DNA of 64,000 nucleotides, taken from the NCBI GenBank assembly GCA_900155495.1, contig FTLJ01000290.1, positions 1 to 64,000 of the forward strand. Reading direction: 5' to 3'. Below are positions 10,985-22,876 of the stretch, piece after piece. The notes under the pieces are model-generated. The model was given only the letters and a program-made list of their open reading frames with translations, ran no database searches and was not told where the DNA came from. The number at the start of each line of letters is the position of its first letter. The stretch's first letter is position 1. This DNA is from Porogramme epimiltina. Its lineage: Eukaryota > Basidiomycota > Agaricomycetes > Polyporales > Polyporaceae. Both the position numbers and the translations under genes were made by a program.

Positions 10985-13078
10985 ATGCCCTACATCGACC
11001 TCATATCTGGCGATGACTATGCCTCCATCTGGTACAACACGAACTCGCCAGCCATGACCGTCAGTGGCTTCGATCCCAGCAAGCCCACTCTGGTCATGCT
11101 CCACCCCTTCTTCCTCGACTCGACCTGGACACATCCTCAGCTTGACGATCACCGTCTGAATGCCAACTTCAACATCATTGTCTTCGACACTCGTACGACG
11201 GGGAAGTCGCTCTTTAGACATGGTGGGCGCTACGATTTGTGGGTCAACGCCGCGGACCTAGCGCATTGCTTCTACGTGAGTGCTTCCTCCGAATTGTGGG
11301 TGCTCGTTCTCAGCGTTGAGCATGTGCGCATGGACACCGACAGCACCTCCACCTCCCGCCAGCCCACATCTTTGCGCCCGAGCTCAATAGCCTCACCGCA
11401 CTGCGCTTCGCCGCCCTGTGAGATCTGCAAGCTTCTGCTTCCTTGCCGTGTGCGCTGATCGCCCATGTATGACAGTTTCCCAGAACTCTGCCTGAGTTTA
11501 ACGCTCTGTAACGTCACTCCACAAACAGAGTGGGTGTCTATCTTGAAATACGCCTTCCCTTCGCTATATATCTTATATGCCGGTCCCAGGTTAAAGTCCC
11601 TTTTTGACGCCTTCGAGGAGTTGTCCCACCTGTGGTGTTACGCAGAAGATCTGGAATCGTTCGAGACAGCGTGTAAGGAGCTTGTAAACTGCTATGCGTT
11701 GGTGCGTACCATGGTCCTTCCTCTTGCTCTCCCCCTCACCCTCGTACATTCTATGCTAGGACGCACATCCAGATTTCGTAGATGAGGTACGTGTGGCGCA
11801 CTGATCATACATATCTGTCCTAATGCTGCGTCCCATGACTAGCTCGTGGCGTATTGGGAAACACACTACCCCCCTTTCAGACGACCATATGTTATCACCA
11901 ATGTCAACCTTCTGCTTAACGTGAGCCTTCCCAAGTTGCTATGCGCCGCATATAGTTGACGCGAGCACCAGAGGACACCAATGACGTCGGAAGAGCTAGC
12001 TCATGTCGAGTGTCCGGTCCTCATTATACAGGTCCGTATGTCCTATTCCTTCGTTTGAGCCGGAATTCATTTGTCGGCGTGCAGGCTGAGCGCAGTCAAA
12101 CGCACCCAATGGAGTACGCACAACAGTTACGACAAGCTCTTGTGAACGTACCAGACGGAGCACAACTATTTACAGTAAAGGGTAACCATTTTGCCTATCT
12201 GAGTGAATTGAAGTATATACTTACTTCGGCAATGCTTTCGCACAGCGACGCATGGTTACCTTAGCCTGTTATCCTCGTCTATTGTTAACCAGGTCCTGAA
12301 CAAATTCCTGACCCGCCAAGACCCTGCATCCAGCGACCTCCTACCACCTGAGATCCCACTCGTGGACCGGATGCGAATGGCGCTCGGACTGCTTTCAAAG
12401 TTCAAGGAGGACCCTTCAATAGCCGAGCGCGACCCACTATCGCCGCTTTCGTTCTGCTGCGTTACGGATGAGGTGCGGAAGAGCCAGGACGAGCTCTACC
12501 ACCTATACTCCGAGGGCGCTCAGAACGCGCTCTCGCCGCTTGCCCCAGACGGCCGCCCGCTGCGCAAGTATGTATTCTGCCGCGCCGCTGCCTGCCCCGT
12601 GCTCGGGTGGCCAGACGCTTGATCAATGCTGACGTGTTTCGCTCCCTGCGCGCAGATACTCGGAACGGAAGGACGAGCATTGGCTCGACTCGAGCAACGA
12701 CGGCTTCTCCTACACCAGTGCGTATCGCCTACGCCGCGTGCGACCCGTCGCACATCTCATTACACACCCCGCAACCCCCTCCCGCTCACTTCTTTTTGTC
12801 CCGCAGATTTCAAACAGCTCGGCGACCGCATCCCGGACGCGTCCAAGGACAAGAAGCAGCGCCCTGGGCGGCGGCAGCCCACGGCAGCGCTCGATGAGCC
12901 GTCGGTGATCTTCATGCCCTCGGAGCCGGTCACGCAGGAGCTGCAGCAGGTCGCGCGGATCCGCCGCGCGACGGTCATGCCGCAGAGCCCTGCGGACAAG
13001 CACGTTATCAAGGGCTCGATGGCCAAGGTTATCGCATCTGGCGCGGGCACGAGCCTCCAGCGGCGGCTCCTCCGGTAG
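10985..13078 (+). CDS. Alpha/beta hydrolase fold protein
   Basis: Ten exons: 10985-11275, 11344-11417, 11476-11701, 11760-11786, 11843-11920, 11972-12031, 12085-12181, 12246-12567, 12656-12717 and 12807-13078, coding 502 residues. The N-terminal half has the fold's landmarks: KPTLVMLHPFFLDSTW (oxyanion-loop region after the first strand), NIIVFDTRTTGKS, and a helix ALRFAALFPELCLSLTLCNV where the nucleophile elbow would be expected. The late strand VECPVLIIQ precedes the acid position. A classical GxSxG elbow is not evident in my splice model, so catalysis is uncertain. The C-terminal 200 residues are a basic, disordered extension (KDKKQRPGRRQP). The acceptor of exon 6 is the weakest border. 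Substrate unknown; probably cytosolic, since no signal peptide is seen. Confidence 0.85.
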
Positions 13079-14036
13079 TGTCCGCCCCACGCCGGGCTCG
13101 CACACCGCCACCCAGCCTCAGCCTCGTTTCACCTCGGTGGCCCCGAGCTGGAGCGGACCTGTTTCGGTTTGGGGGCTCGCGTCTGAATTTGACATCTACC
13201 GCTGGGCTGTGGACCGCATGTCACCATATCCGTCCGCAGTGCGTGCTAGACGTTTAGACTACAGAGCAGATGACCGCCGTGGCGCCCTCACTTGAGCCAC
13301 ACACGCCCCCACCCGTTATATTCCTTTCCTTTGCTATCGATCTCCGCTCCCCTCGTGTACACTTAATTGCTCTTCTCGTTCCCGACGCCTTATAGGAGGC
13401 GTCATTTATTCAACTTGTACATAACTATCCCCCACACCCCACACCCCCGTCCCCGCCTATTTGCCCGCCGGGCTTCTCTCCTTCCGCCCCTCGTTATCTC
13501 GCGTCTGGCTCTGCTTTCGCTTTACTGACCGCCGTATATACGTAGATGGAAAAGTATACTTGTCGACTTCTAGACCTCTCGATGGTATATTAGTACTTAA
13601 TGTCATGCACACTTGCGTCTTCTCTGCTCTGTAACTGCTTCCATGTGTGCCTGGAGTGACAAGTCGTGATAGGTACAGTATATATCACCAAGACAAAGGG
13701 CAGACAGGCCTACCAAGATAGCATCTATGACTCACGGAGCGCGCAATAAACGACCAGACTAGCGTCCAGACAATCAAACGCGTTCCCCCCCCCTACCGTC
13801 TGGCAGGTTGCATTATAGTTATGGTCGCCGTCGCGACATGTACATACTTCTTCTAGCTAGTGATCCTATTTCAATACTGTCCGTCACAACCCAACAATCA
13901 ATCGAGAAGAATCACATTCTCGAATGTCTATCTAGTTGGCCTTGCCATCCTGCCTATGCAATTCATCGTCTGCGTCCCTGCAGTCCCCCAGTCTCCAGGA
14001 TCGACGCCTCTGCGAAGCTCCTGGTCCCGTCACCGC
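13079..14036. other. Intergenic region between convergent genes
   Basis: About 0.95 kb of 3' flanking DNA between the alpha/beta hydrolase and UXS genes, which point at each other. No coding bias; it holds pyrimidine-rich and AT-rich tracts of the kind found in 3' UTRs. No RNA gene seen. Confidence 0.6.
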
Positions 14037-15766
14037 TCACAAGCTGCCCTCGATCATCTTCGCCTTGTAGTACCGCACCATCTCCTCGAGGCCCATGCGG
14101 ACCGTCCAGCGGGGCTGCCAGTCGAGCACCTGCTTCGCACGAGTCGTGTCCGGGCGGCGCTTCTGGGGGTCGTCCGCGGGCATCGGCTTGTGAATGATGT
14201 TGACGCGACGCGCGGGGGGCGCGCCGTCCTCGGTCTGGACCTTCTCAACGATCTCGCGGACGAGCTCCGCGAACTCGCCGATCTCGAACTCGTCGCCGTT
14301 GCCGATGTTCACCGGGCGCGTCTCGTCCGAGTTCATGAGCGCGATCAGTCCGTCGATGAGGTCGTGGATGTACTGGAACGAGCGCGTCTGGTGCCCGTCG
14401 CCGTACACAGTCATGTCCTCACCGCGCAGTGCCTGCACGATGAAGTTGGACACCACGCGGCCGTCGAACGGGTTCACTATCCGCGGCGTTAGCGCACACA
14501 CGCCGGGAATGTCAAGCCGCGCGGTACGTACTGCGAGGGCCTAATTATATGCGTCAGAGGTGGTACCGATCAAATCGCGGGGGTTACATACCGTAGGTGT
14601 TGAAGATGCGCGCAACGCGGATGTCGACGCCGTCTTGACGGTGGAAGCCGTACGCGAGAGTTTCTGCTACACGCTTACCTTCGTCATAGCACGCACGGGG
14701 ACCGATAGGGTTGACGTGACCCCAGCTAGAAAGCGCGTCAAACAGGAAGAAGAGTGCGGAGGAACTTCGACTTACTAGTCCTCGTGTTGCGGGTGCACCT
14801 CAGGGTCGCCGTAGACCTCTATGAATAGCTCGTGAGGCTGAACAGTAACATCATGATAGAATGGTCATACCGGACGTCGAAGTGATGAGGAAACGAGCCT
14901 TCGTACGCTTCGCGAGACCCAGCATGTTCAGCGTGCCCATGAAGGACGTCTTGATCGTCTTCACGGCGTTGAACTGGTAGTGCGGAGGAGAAGCGGGGCA
15001 AGCAAGGTGATAGATCTCTATAGATTGGGACAAGGTTCAGTCAATTATGACGACGCGCAGCAAATAACAGAACGCACGGTCACACTCGATCATGAACGGC
15101 TCGACGACATCGTGGCGGACCATCTCAAAGTTGGGGTGGCCGATCCAGTGGCTGACGGTCGTCTTGGAGCCAGTGAAGAAGTTATCGAGAACGGTAACTT
15201 CATGGCCGAGGACCATGAGACGGTCAACCAGATGGGAACCGACAAAGCCGGCGCCACCGGTGACAAGGATGCGCTTGCGCTGGGAAGGAGGGAGGAGCTT
15301 GACGGGGGGGAAGCGGGAGAGGGTGGTGTAGGAGATGGACTGGATGTCCGGGTGGTAGATAGACTTGGATTGGTAGGCACCGTAAGCCCCGGTGAACTTT
15401 GCGTGTTCCACATCCTCTTCCTGCTTCTCGCCATTGGAGGTAGACTCCGCAGTCATGACATAGTGGGGACGGAGGTAGAGAGACCGCAGGACATCGAGGG
15501 GCACTTCGCAGTCAAAACCAAAGCGCTGGAAGCCAACGGTGGTGATGACATTGCCGTTCTTGTCGAGAGTGCGAATCTGAGAAGGAGCCTTGTGAGCACG
15601 GCAGAAGGTAATTGTGGGGGATTGAGGGTGACATCCATGGCGTTGGATGAGAAAGCGATAGGGAACGGGACGGGCACGTCTCGCGTCAGATGAAGGGTGT
15701 CGAAGAAAGGGACGACATCGACGGAGAACATACCGGCGCAACGGACTGGGCAGCCTGTGCGGACAT
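14037..15766 (-). CDS. uxs1: UDP-glucuronate decarboxylase (UDP-xylose synthase)
   Basis: Seven exons: 15766-15734, 15588-15078, 15017-14871, 14818-14776, 14725-14592, a 9-nt micro-exon 14540-14532, and 14476-14037; 438 residues. An extended short-chain dehydrogenase with the NAD loop GGAGFVGSH near residue 122, catalytic Thr/Ser in TSTSEVYGD and the YxxxK pair in ACYDEGKR. The blocks [20 protein letters not shown] and [19 protein letters not shown] are typical of UXS. It converts UDP-glucuronate to UDP-xylose using bound NAD+. In basidiomycetes UDP-xylose feeds capsule or wall glycans and glycoproteins. There is no N-terminal membrane anchor, so the enzyme is likely cytosolic. The micro-exon supplies the G-P-R-M junction; without it the frame is lost. 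It shares a 285-bp divergent promoter with the bystin gene. Confidence 0.96.
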
Positions 15767-16051
15767 GATGGGCAGGGAGAAGGAGAGACGACGTGGACGT
15801 GAGGCGGACGCGGGCCTTATAAGAACAGGCCGGGGATAAGAGGACGGAGGTGTCGAAGAGCGGGCTATAAATTGGAAGCAGTCGCGCTTTAATGAAGCCT
15901 TCGAGCCGCCACCGTCGGACGCGCTGACGCCCGTCCTGCCACCGGCTCGCCCGGCCGACCCAATCAGATCTCCGATCCGCAAAAAGTTCTGTCTCTCTCC
16001 CGACCCCAGGCGCCCGTCCATCCTCTCCGCACCCTCCTGCCCGCTCTCGCC
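15767..16051. promoter_or_regulatory. Bidirectional promoter, uxs1/enp1
   Basis: The two start codons face away from each other across 285 bp. Both promoters must lie here. No clear TATA box; the region is pyrimidine-rich near both starts. Confidence 0.6.
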
Positions 16052-17824
16052 ATGCCCAAGGCTCCCAAGGCTCCCTCCAAGGCCAAGCACGACCCCCTCC
16101 ACGTCCAGATCGGCGAGGACGAGGTATACGCCAAGTACGGCCGCCTTTCCCAGCCGGGGCGCCGCCGCAAGTCCCGCGCAAAAGACGACGACAATGATGA
16201 GACCGGAGAGGTCGGCTTCCCATCCCTCTCGCTCCCCGATCCCCTTCTCATCTATTCTGTCCAGGCCATCCTCGACCCCAAAACCTCGCGCCGAATCTTT
16301 GAACTGGCGCGCGACCAGCAGGAGGAGTTTGACGAGAAGGATTTAGACGACGAGGACGAGGACGAGAGCCGGCCCAGTTTAGCCGTCCCGCGAGAGCTGC
16401 CGGAGGATGACGACGACTTCGACCTCGACCGGTACGAAGACAACGAAGAGGAGATTGAGGAGATTGTGAGTAAACCTGCCCGTCTGCTTACGCTTTCTGA
16501 TGACAAGCTCGCTAGGAAGTTGATGAAGATGACATGAAAGCTCTCGACGCGATGCTTCCTGCAAATGCCGGCGAGCGGAGAACACTCGCAGACATCATCT
16601 TTGCAAAATTGGACAACCTCGAATCAGGCCAGCCTGACGTCGCCGAGCGCGAGCAGCATGGTCAGTTGTGGTCCCGATCCGTCCCCCGGACTTACTAAAT
16701 CTGTGCAGACCCCGACCGTGTCCCAGATCCCGCGGCTGGCCTAGACCCTAAGGTTGTGGAGGTCTACACCAAGTAAGCGTCGCTTCCTTGACATAGTGAC
16801 AGTCATTGAAACATGCGCGTACAGGGTTGGACAGATGCTTACTCGCTACAAGTCAGGCCCTCTCCCCAAGCCGTTCAAAATCATCCCTTCACTACCCCAA
16901 TGGTCACGCATACTCGCCCTCACCCACCCCGAGAACTGGTCGCCGCAAGCATGTCATGCCGCAACGCGCATATTCACTTCACAAATGAAGCCGCCACAAG
17001 CACGGCTCTTCCTCGAGGTTGTCCTCCTTGACGCGATCCGGGAAGACATTCGCCTAACAAGGGAAGGGGCGCGTAAGAACAAAAACCACCGCAAGCTCAA
17101 CGTGCACTATTACGAGAGCTTGAAGCGCGCGATGTACAAGCCTGGAGCTGTGTTTAAGGGAATCGTTTTCCCGCTTCTGAACGTGAGTAATACTGCCTTA
17201 CGCGTGGGACGCAGGCGTGCTAAGCAACTCCATTCGCGTGCCTTGTAGACTGGCTGCACGCTGCAAGAAGCAGCGATTGTTGCGTCCGTGCTTGCTAAGG
17301 TCAAGATTCCTCTGGGACACTCGGCGGCCGCGCTCATGCGCCTTGCCAACATGGATTACTCCGGTCAGCTACCAAGGTGTTCACTCGAGGGAACATCGGC
17401 TAACCTTGGCTTTATAGGCGCCAATTCTCTATTCATCCGCGTGCTCCTAGATAAAAAGCACGCGCTCCCGTACAAGGTCGTCGACGCACTCGTGTTCCAC
17501 TTCATCCGCTTGTCCAATACCTACAAAGCGCGCAAGGCCGGCGACGTGGAGAAGCTCCCTGTGCTCTGGCACCAGAGCCTCCTCGTGTTCTGTCAGAGGT
17601 GCGTCCTCCGTCTGGCGATTACTATACCCTCTGCTGCGGACTGACGTATCTGTCCCGCTAGGTATGCCTCTGACTTGACACCTGACCAGAAGGACGCCCT
17701 TTTGGACGTTATTCGTGTCAACCCCCACCCGCAGATCAGCCCGGAGGTGCGCAGAGAGCTGGTCAACTCTGTTGAGCGTGGCGCCCCACGACCTGATGCG
17801 GACGGTGATGTTTCTATGGCGTAG
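16052..17824 (+). CDS. enp1: Bystin, 40S ribosome assembly factor Enp1
   Basis: Eight exons: 16052-16210, 16265-16465, 16516-16660, 16709-16772, 16825-17182, 17249-17363, 17418-17598 and 17662-17824; 461 residues. After a basic N-terminus and an acidic stretch (residues about 80-135) comes the conserved bystin domain: [76 protein letters not shown] and [18 protein letters not shown]. In yeast Enp1 binds the head of the pre-40S particle in the nucleolus and travels with it to the cytoplasm. The first intron uses a weak GTCGGC donor and is 54 nt without stops, so a retained form would add 18 residues. Confidence 0.97.
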
Positions 17825-18024
17825 TCCGTGTATCTCACTAGTGTGTACCGATAGTGTATGGCGGCATGTATACTCCGCGTAGATCTGTTATACTATTTGA
17901 TCGACTGGAGGTTCCCTCTATCTAAAGCCGGGATTAAAGCATGTAGTCCGATCCTGTGGATAGGTTACATGGCGGGCTACGTATGGTACTTTTGAGAAGC
18001 GAGCACAACCAAGCAGCGCGCAGC
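17825..18024. other. Short convergent intergenic spacer
   Basis: Only 200 bp separate the stop codons of enp1 and nop9, so the two 3' UTRs probably overlap as antisense transcripts. Confidence 0.5.
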
Positions 18025-21024
18025 TCAATGCCCTCGTTTGCGCTTCTTCTGACCCTTGTCTTCTTTCGGGGCAGCGCGTATCGCGCCCAACACGTCCTCC
18101 AGGCCCGCGTTCGCACCACCTTCCTCCCCGTCTCTCTTCCGTTTCCCTTTCTTCTTCTCGCTTTTGCGGCCGTCCGCATCACGGTCTTTATCTTTAGATT
18201 TCGACTTGGCGGAAGCATCCTCGTCCGGCGCAGCGAGCTCGGCCTTCTTGACTTTCTTGCCGAGCGTGGCATCGAAGACAGCGTCGATCTCGTCCTGCGG
18301 CTGCGCCTTCCGCTTGCCCTTGCTCTTCACGCGCGCCGTCTCCTGCTCGTCCTCCTCGGCGTCGGGCTCAGCTGCAGGAGCAGCAGCAGCGGGCTTCGCC
18401 GGCGCCTTTGCCTCGGCCTTCACGTTCTGCGCAGGGGCAGCGATGGCCGCCGCGGCAGCCTTGCTCTCGACCTGCATGCTCCGCCACCGCTCCGGGTCGC
18501 GCCGGAGCACGTGCAGCGCCATCTGACGGACGAAGAACTTGCCGAAGAACGAGCCGGCGAGGGCGTGCTCGTGCTGCGAGGTCGCGCGGGCGATGCGCTC
18601 GCGCAGGTATGGGTCCGCCGCGGCCCAGCAGCGCTCCGCGACGCGGCTCCCGACGCGATCGTCTGCGAGGACGTGGTAGTGGCCGAGGAAGGCGGAGAGG
18701 AGCGTGCGTCGGGACTTGGGGGGCACGGTGGGCGAGGTGAGGAGCGCGTCGAGCACGTGCGAGCTCGTGGGGTGTTGGCCGAGTTGGGTGAGCGCGTCGA
18801 GGGGGAGGGCGTGGATGCTAGAGGACATGCAACTTATAAGGATGCGGCCTAGTAGACGTGCAAGGGACGTACCTGTTTAACACGACGTCGTTGTGGGGGG
18901 CCGGCAGGCGGAGCATTGCTTGCAGAAGAACAGCACCCTGAGTCTTGGGCTCGAGGGGATCTTCTGTCTTCCTCCGCTTGTGTCGATGATCCTCTTCCGC
19001 CGCTTCTTCCACGTCTTTGCTCGCCGACGCGAGAGCACGTTGATATTCCTGTATCCGTATGATGAGTTAACGTCCATGATGAGATACGGCTATAGCTGAC
19101 GTCGTAAGTCTTCAGCCTCATGACACATGGAACAAATAGTTGCTTCTTCTCATCTGTGTCAAGCTCGAATGCAGCGAGTAGAAGCTGAAAGGATCACAAT
19201 CAGCCTAGGGATCTGCCGACAACGTTACAACCATACCTCAACGATATCCTGCGCATCTGCTTGTAGTGCGCTGGCTCGATCAACCAATGCACGCAATACG
19301 CCAACGCGAGCATTTTCTGTAGGTGTCCGTTCAAGCATCGTACGCGTGAAGATGCAGCCGTACTTACTAACGATCTTCCCTCCCACGTTATGTATTTCTT
19401 CCACAGCAGACCTCAGCTGCTCGACATCTAGTCGTTCAACCGCCTTCGCAACAACGAAGTTGGCTACAGGGTGGACGGAGAGCTTCGAAAGTTTTCCGAG
19501 GAAATAAGTGCGCCACAGAACGTTGAACGCGCGATCTGGAGACCGCTGGACAAGCGTCTCGAGCATGTGAGATGCTGTCGGATCGCGCAAAAGGGTGGTG
19601 AGATAATCCGACTCCGGAACGTCGGCTTTAGGGTCTGCGTCTGTGACCACACGTTCAGCACGAGGATGATTATGACTATATGCAGACTTACGGATTACGG
19701 AAATCAGCCCGACCAGGGCATGGTCCGTGAGCGACCCGGGAGAATCAGCCATGCCGTATGCTGCCTCCAGTTCAAGCAATATCTAAACCAGAGTCAGCCA
19801 CCGAACTTCAGGTCTTGATTGAAACCAAAGTCACCTGCAGAACTGGGCTTGCTACTTGGTTTGCAGCCAATGCTCTCACTTCGTTCTCTCCAAGACTGTC
19901 CCTCATAGCTGAGACGATGCGAGTGGCAACCTTTCGGAACTCTTTAGGCACCCGCCGCGTCGTCGAGACCTGTTTTTGATCTCCGCCTTCGACGAAGACG
20001 GACTTCATAGGCCCTTGACGGGCCTTGTACGCCGCACTTTTCTTGGAACGGACCTTGTTGTTAGTCTTGCCAGTTTCGGCGACACCACTGAGTACGTCCG
20101 GTGCGAGGAGAAGCAGTAGAGCGCGAACGATATGCGAAGCAAATGGGTCCATGATGAATGAAGACAATGAGGGTAGCAACTCCTAGAGGGCGCGGTTGGA
20201 TATGCGGGTGAATGAATGCACAGCGACTGAAGCGCACCTCACAGGCATCCAAGGTCAATTGCGTGAATGTGCGAAGCTCGCCTACATCTTCTTGTGAATC
20301 TGGAGTTGGAGGGTATATTCCACCGGCCTGGAAACATTAACGATGGAAGTCTGGGACTAGCTTTGTTAACGCTTACCTCTCGAGAGACAGTCTCGCTGCC
20401 GACATTTAGAAGAGTTTGGCAGACATGAGAGGAGAATCTATGTTTACTTAGTTGCTCGAGTCTATGGTGCTAACTTCAGTTGAGAGACGCGACGAAGGAG
20501 TAGTCACTGTCAGATACTCACGAACCGCTAATACTGTCCATGAACACGCGTCGGGCAAAGTCGTCCATGGAGTGAACCATGCGTTCGAGGATGGTTGAGC
20601 AGTCTGGATCAGTTGCAAGTTGCTTCTCCTTCCCAGACATCTCCGTCAAAGCCGCAACAAAGAATAGACGGCGGTCTGAATAGATCGTATGAAGCTGCAT
20701 CCTAAGTGCGCGAAGGGATGAAGTCTCACCTTCATTTGGATCCATGTCCTCGTCGCCTTCCGTCTCAGGTCGCGTCTCCTGCCATTCACGAATCTGTACA
20801 TCCACAGTGCGGAAGTATGCCTTAACCTCCGCGTCGACAAACCCGAAAGGCGCGTTCAAGTCCACAGCATTTTGACGAGCAGAGACTATCCAGGACGGTC
20901 CCGTTTCTATCGCCTCCGTCTCCTCTTCATACTGAGGCTCAGGCTCCTGGGGCTGCAGTGCACCATCATCGTCTTCTGCCTTCTTCTTATGCTTCTTGCC
21001 TCGTTTCCTATTTTCCCTAGGCAT
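18025..21024 (-). CDS. nop9: Nop9, pumilio-like nucleolar pre-rRNA binding protein
   Basis: Nine exons: 21024-20730, 20675-20522, 20437-20377, 20327-20238, 20182-19835, 19782-19692, 19640-19237, 19048-18873 and 18817-18025; 803 residues. The start [15 protein letters not shown] is a nucleolar-type basic patch. Puf-like helical repeats follow, recognisable at [77 protein letters not shown] and [18 protein letters not shown]. The tail is Lys-rich with acidic insertions, ending KKRKRGH. Yeast Nop9 binds the 18S/ITS1 region of pre-rRNA and restrains cleavage by Nob1. It is head to head with ctu1, 150 bp apart. The intron after exon 1 is 54 nt and stop-free. Confidence 0.96.
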
Positions 21025-21174
21025 AGTGCGTCCTGACGAGGCGGGGTTGTGGAGACAAGGTCTGAGTGGGGAAGGAAAAGTGTGATCGGCGATGGCGGGC
21101 GCCTTCAAGCCACATTTTGTCCTGCTCGGATCGGGCCGGTGGGATGAACGAAATCTTGGACCCTGACGGCGACC
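21025..21174. promoter_or_regulatory. Compact bidirectional promoter, nop9/ctu1
   Basis: Only 150 bp lie between the two start codons, which point outward. It drives an rRNA-processing factor on one side and a tRNA-modification enzyme on the other, so shared growth control is plausible. No known element is identified with confidence. Confidence 0.6.
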
Positions 21175-22581
21175 ATGCCTCCCCGCAACTGTGCTCTTTG
21201 CAACGAGGCCCGAGCCATCCTCAAGCGTCCGAAAACTGGGCAGCAGATCTGCAAAGAGTGCTTCTTCTACGTCTTCGAGACCGAGGTCCACAACACCATC
21301 ACCGAAGCATGCTTGTTCAGGCCAGGAGATCGGGTAGCCATTGGAGCTTCGGGCGGGAAAGGCGAGTGCTATAAGCCCAACCCTGAGACCGCAAATTAAC
21401 CTGCCGCGAAATTTCTAGACTCTACTGTGCTTGCGCATGTTATGAAAACTCTGAATGAACGATACGAGTACGGGCTCGACTTATTCCTCCTGTCCATAGA
21501 CGAGGGTATTACGGGGTACCGCGATGACTCATTAGAGGTATGCAGTATTGCTCTAGAGGTGTGATGAACACCGCGTAATAATCGCCCACATCCAGACCGT
21601 GAAGCGCAACCAGCAGCAGTACGATATGCCGCTAAAGATTTTATCCTACGATGAACTTTATGGCTGGACAATGGACGCTATCGTGTCCCAAGTCGGCAAG
21701 AAGAATAATTGCACATTTTGCGGGGTATTCCGGCGACAGGCTTTGGATCGAGGTGCCGCTATTCTCAATGTGGACCATATAGTCACTGGTCATAATGCCG
21801 ATGATATTGCGGAGACCGTCCTCATGAACAGTTAGTTGACTCAAAGCTTTGTCTGGAGCTCTGGAAGCTGACACCATCTTCAGTAATGAGAGGAGATATC
21901 GCGCGTCTTGGACGTTGCACGTCAATATGTACCCAAGGTGAAGACACTATCAAGCGATCCAAGCCATTCAAGTATGCCTACGAGAAAGAAATCGTGATGT
22001 GCGCCACGGGTCGTCGGATACATGGTGTGGGTTGCTGACACTGCGCACAGGTACGCATACTTCAAGAAGCTCGACTACTTCTCTACAGAATGTATATACT
22101 CGCCCGACGCATATCGGGGCCATGCAAGAGTATTTTTGAAAGACCTCGAGGCGGCTCGCCCGAGTGCGATCATTGATATCATCCATTCGGGTGAAGCATT
22201 CGAGATCAAGGGCGATGTTAAGGCCACTCAGAAAACGCAGCGTAAGTGTCAATTACTAGGTTCGGCATGATATGACCTAACGTACAGTTGTATCAGAGAC
22301 ATGCAAACGGTGTGGGTACATGTCTAGTAACGAACTTTGCAAGGCGTGCACTCTGCTGGAAGGTTTGGAACGTGGAATGGCGAAAGCAGCTGTGGTGGGT
22401 CGCGCTTATGTTCCAATTCGTTGCTCTACTATGCTCATGAAATGCCCGCCAGACGGATCGAGCCAGGAAGAAGTTGGATGCTGACGGTCCTGCTCCTGAA
22501 AACTTGCGCACAATCCCCTTATTTCAACTTCCTACAACCTTGCGTCAGAACACTCCTACCCCAGTCAAGGTTTCCCCTTAG
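21175..22581 (+). CDS. ncs6: Cytoplasmic tRNA 2-thiolation protein 1 (Ncs6/Ctu1)
   Basis: Seven exons: 21175-21361, 21419-21537, 21596-21830, 21884-21998, 22051-22241, 22288-22394 and 22453-22581; 360 residues. The N-terminal zinc motif CALCNEARA...ICKECFF is followed by the PP-loop SGGKDST, then [18 protein letters not shown] with catalytic cysteine, [14 protein letters not shown], and a C-terminal zinc ribbon [16 protein letters not shown]. With Ncs2 and the Urm1 sulfur relay it thiolates U34 of Lys, Glu and Gln tRNAs in the cytosol. Intron 1 (21362-21418) begins GC, not GT, and falls inside the PP-loop between the Lys and Asp codons. All other introns are GT-AG. Confidence 0.97.
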
Positions 22582-22876
22582 CGTATAGTGCAATCTTTTC
22601 GAGTTGCACCAAGTCCTCCCCAGATCACAATGTATTCTATTCGGCCATACCGTTGTATCCTTAGCACTTTCTCGTCTTGCCGTGTATTCATACGGTGCAA
22701 TGTAGTCTACTCTTAGAAACTTCCATTCGACATCTTTATTGCGAGCTCGTATATCGTAACTTTGACGACACGTGTGACCCATGAATACAGAGAAGTTGCA
22801 GAATTATTTATCGGTGGCGGTGTCTAAAGAGGCCTTCACCTCGGCAAATGTGGGCCGGAAATAGTACTTGTGGACC
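22582..22876. other. Intergenic, ncs6 to AP-3 mu
   Basis: About 295 bp with the ncs6 3' UTR and the AP-3 mu promoter; nothing else seen. Confidence 0.5.

Noticed and set aside
15453..16223. A 256-codon minus-strand frame across the uxs1/enp1 promoter
   Set aside because: It runs through the uxs1 first intron, the shared promoter and enp1 antisense, and lacks any domain.
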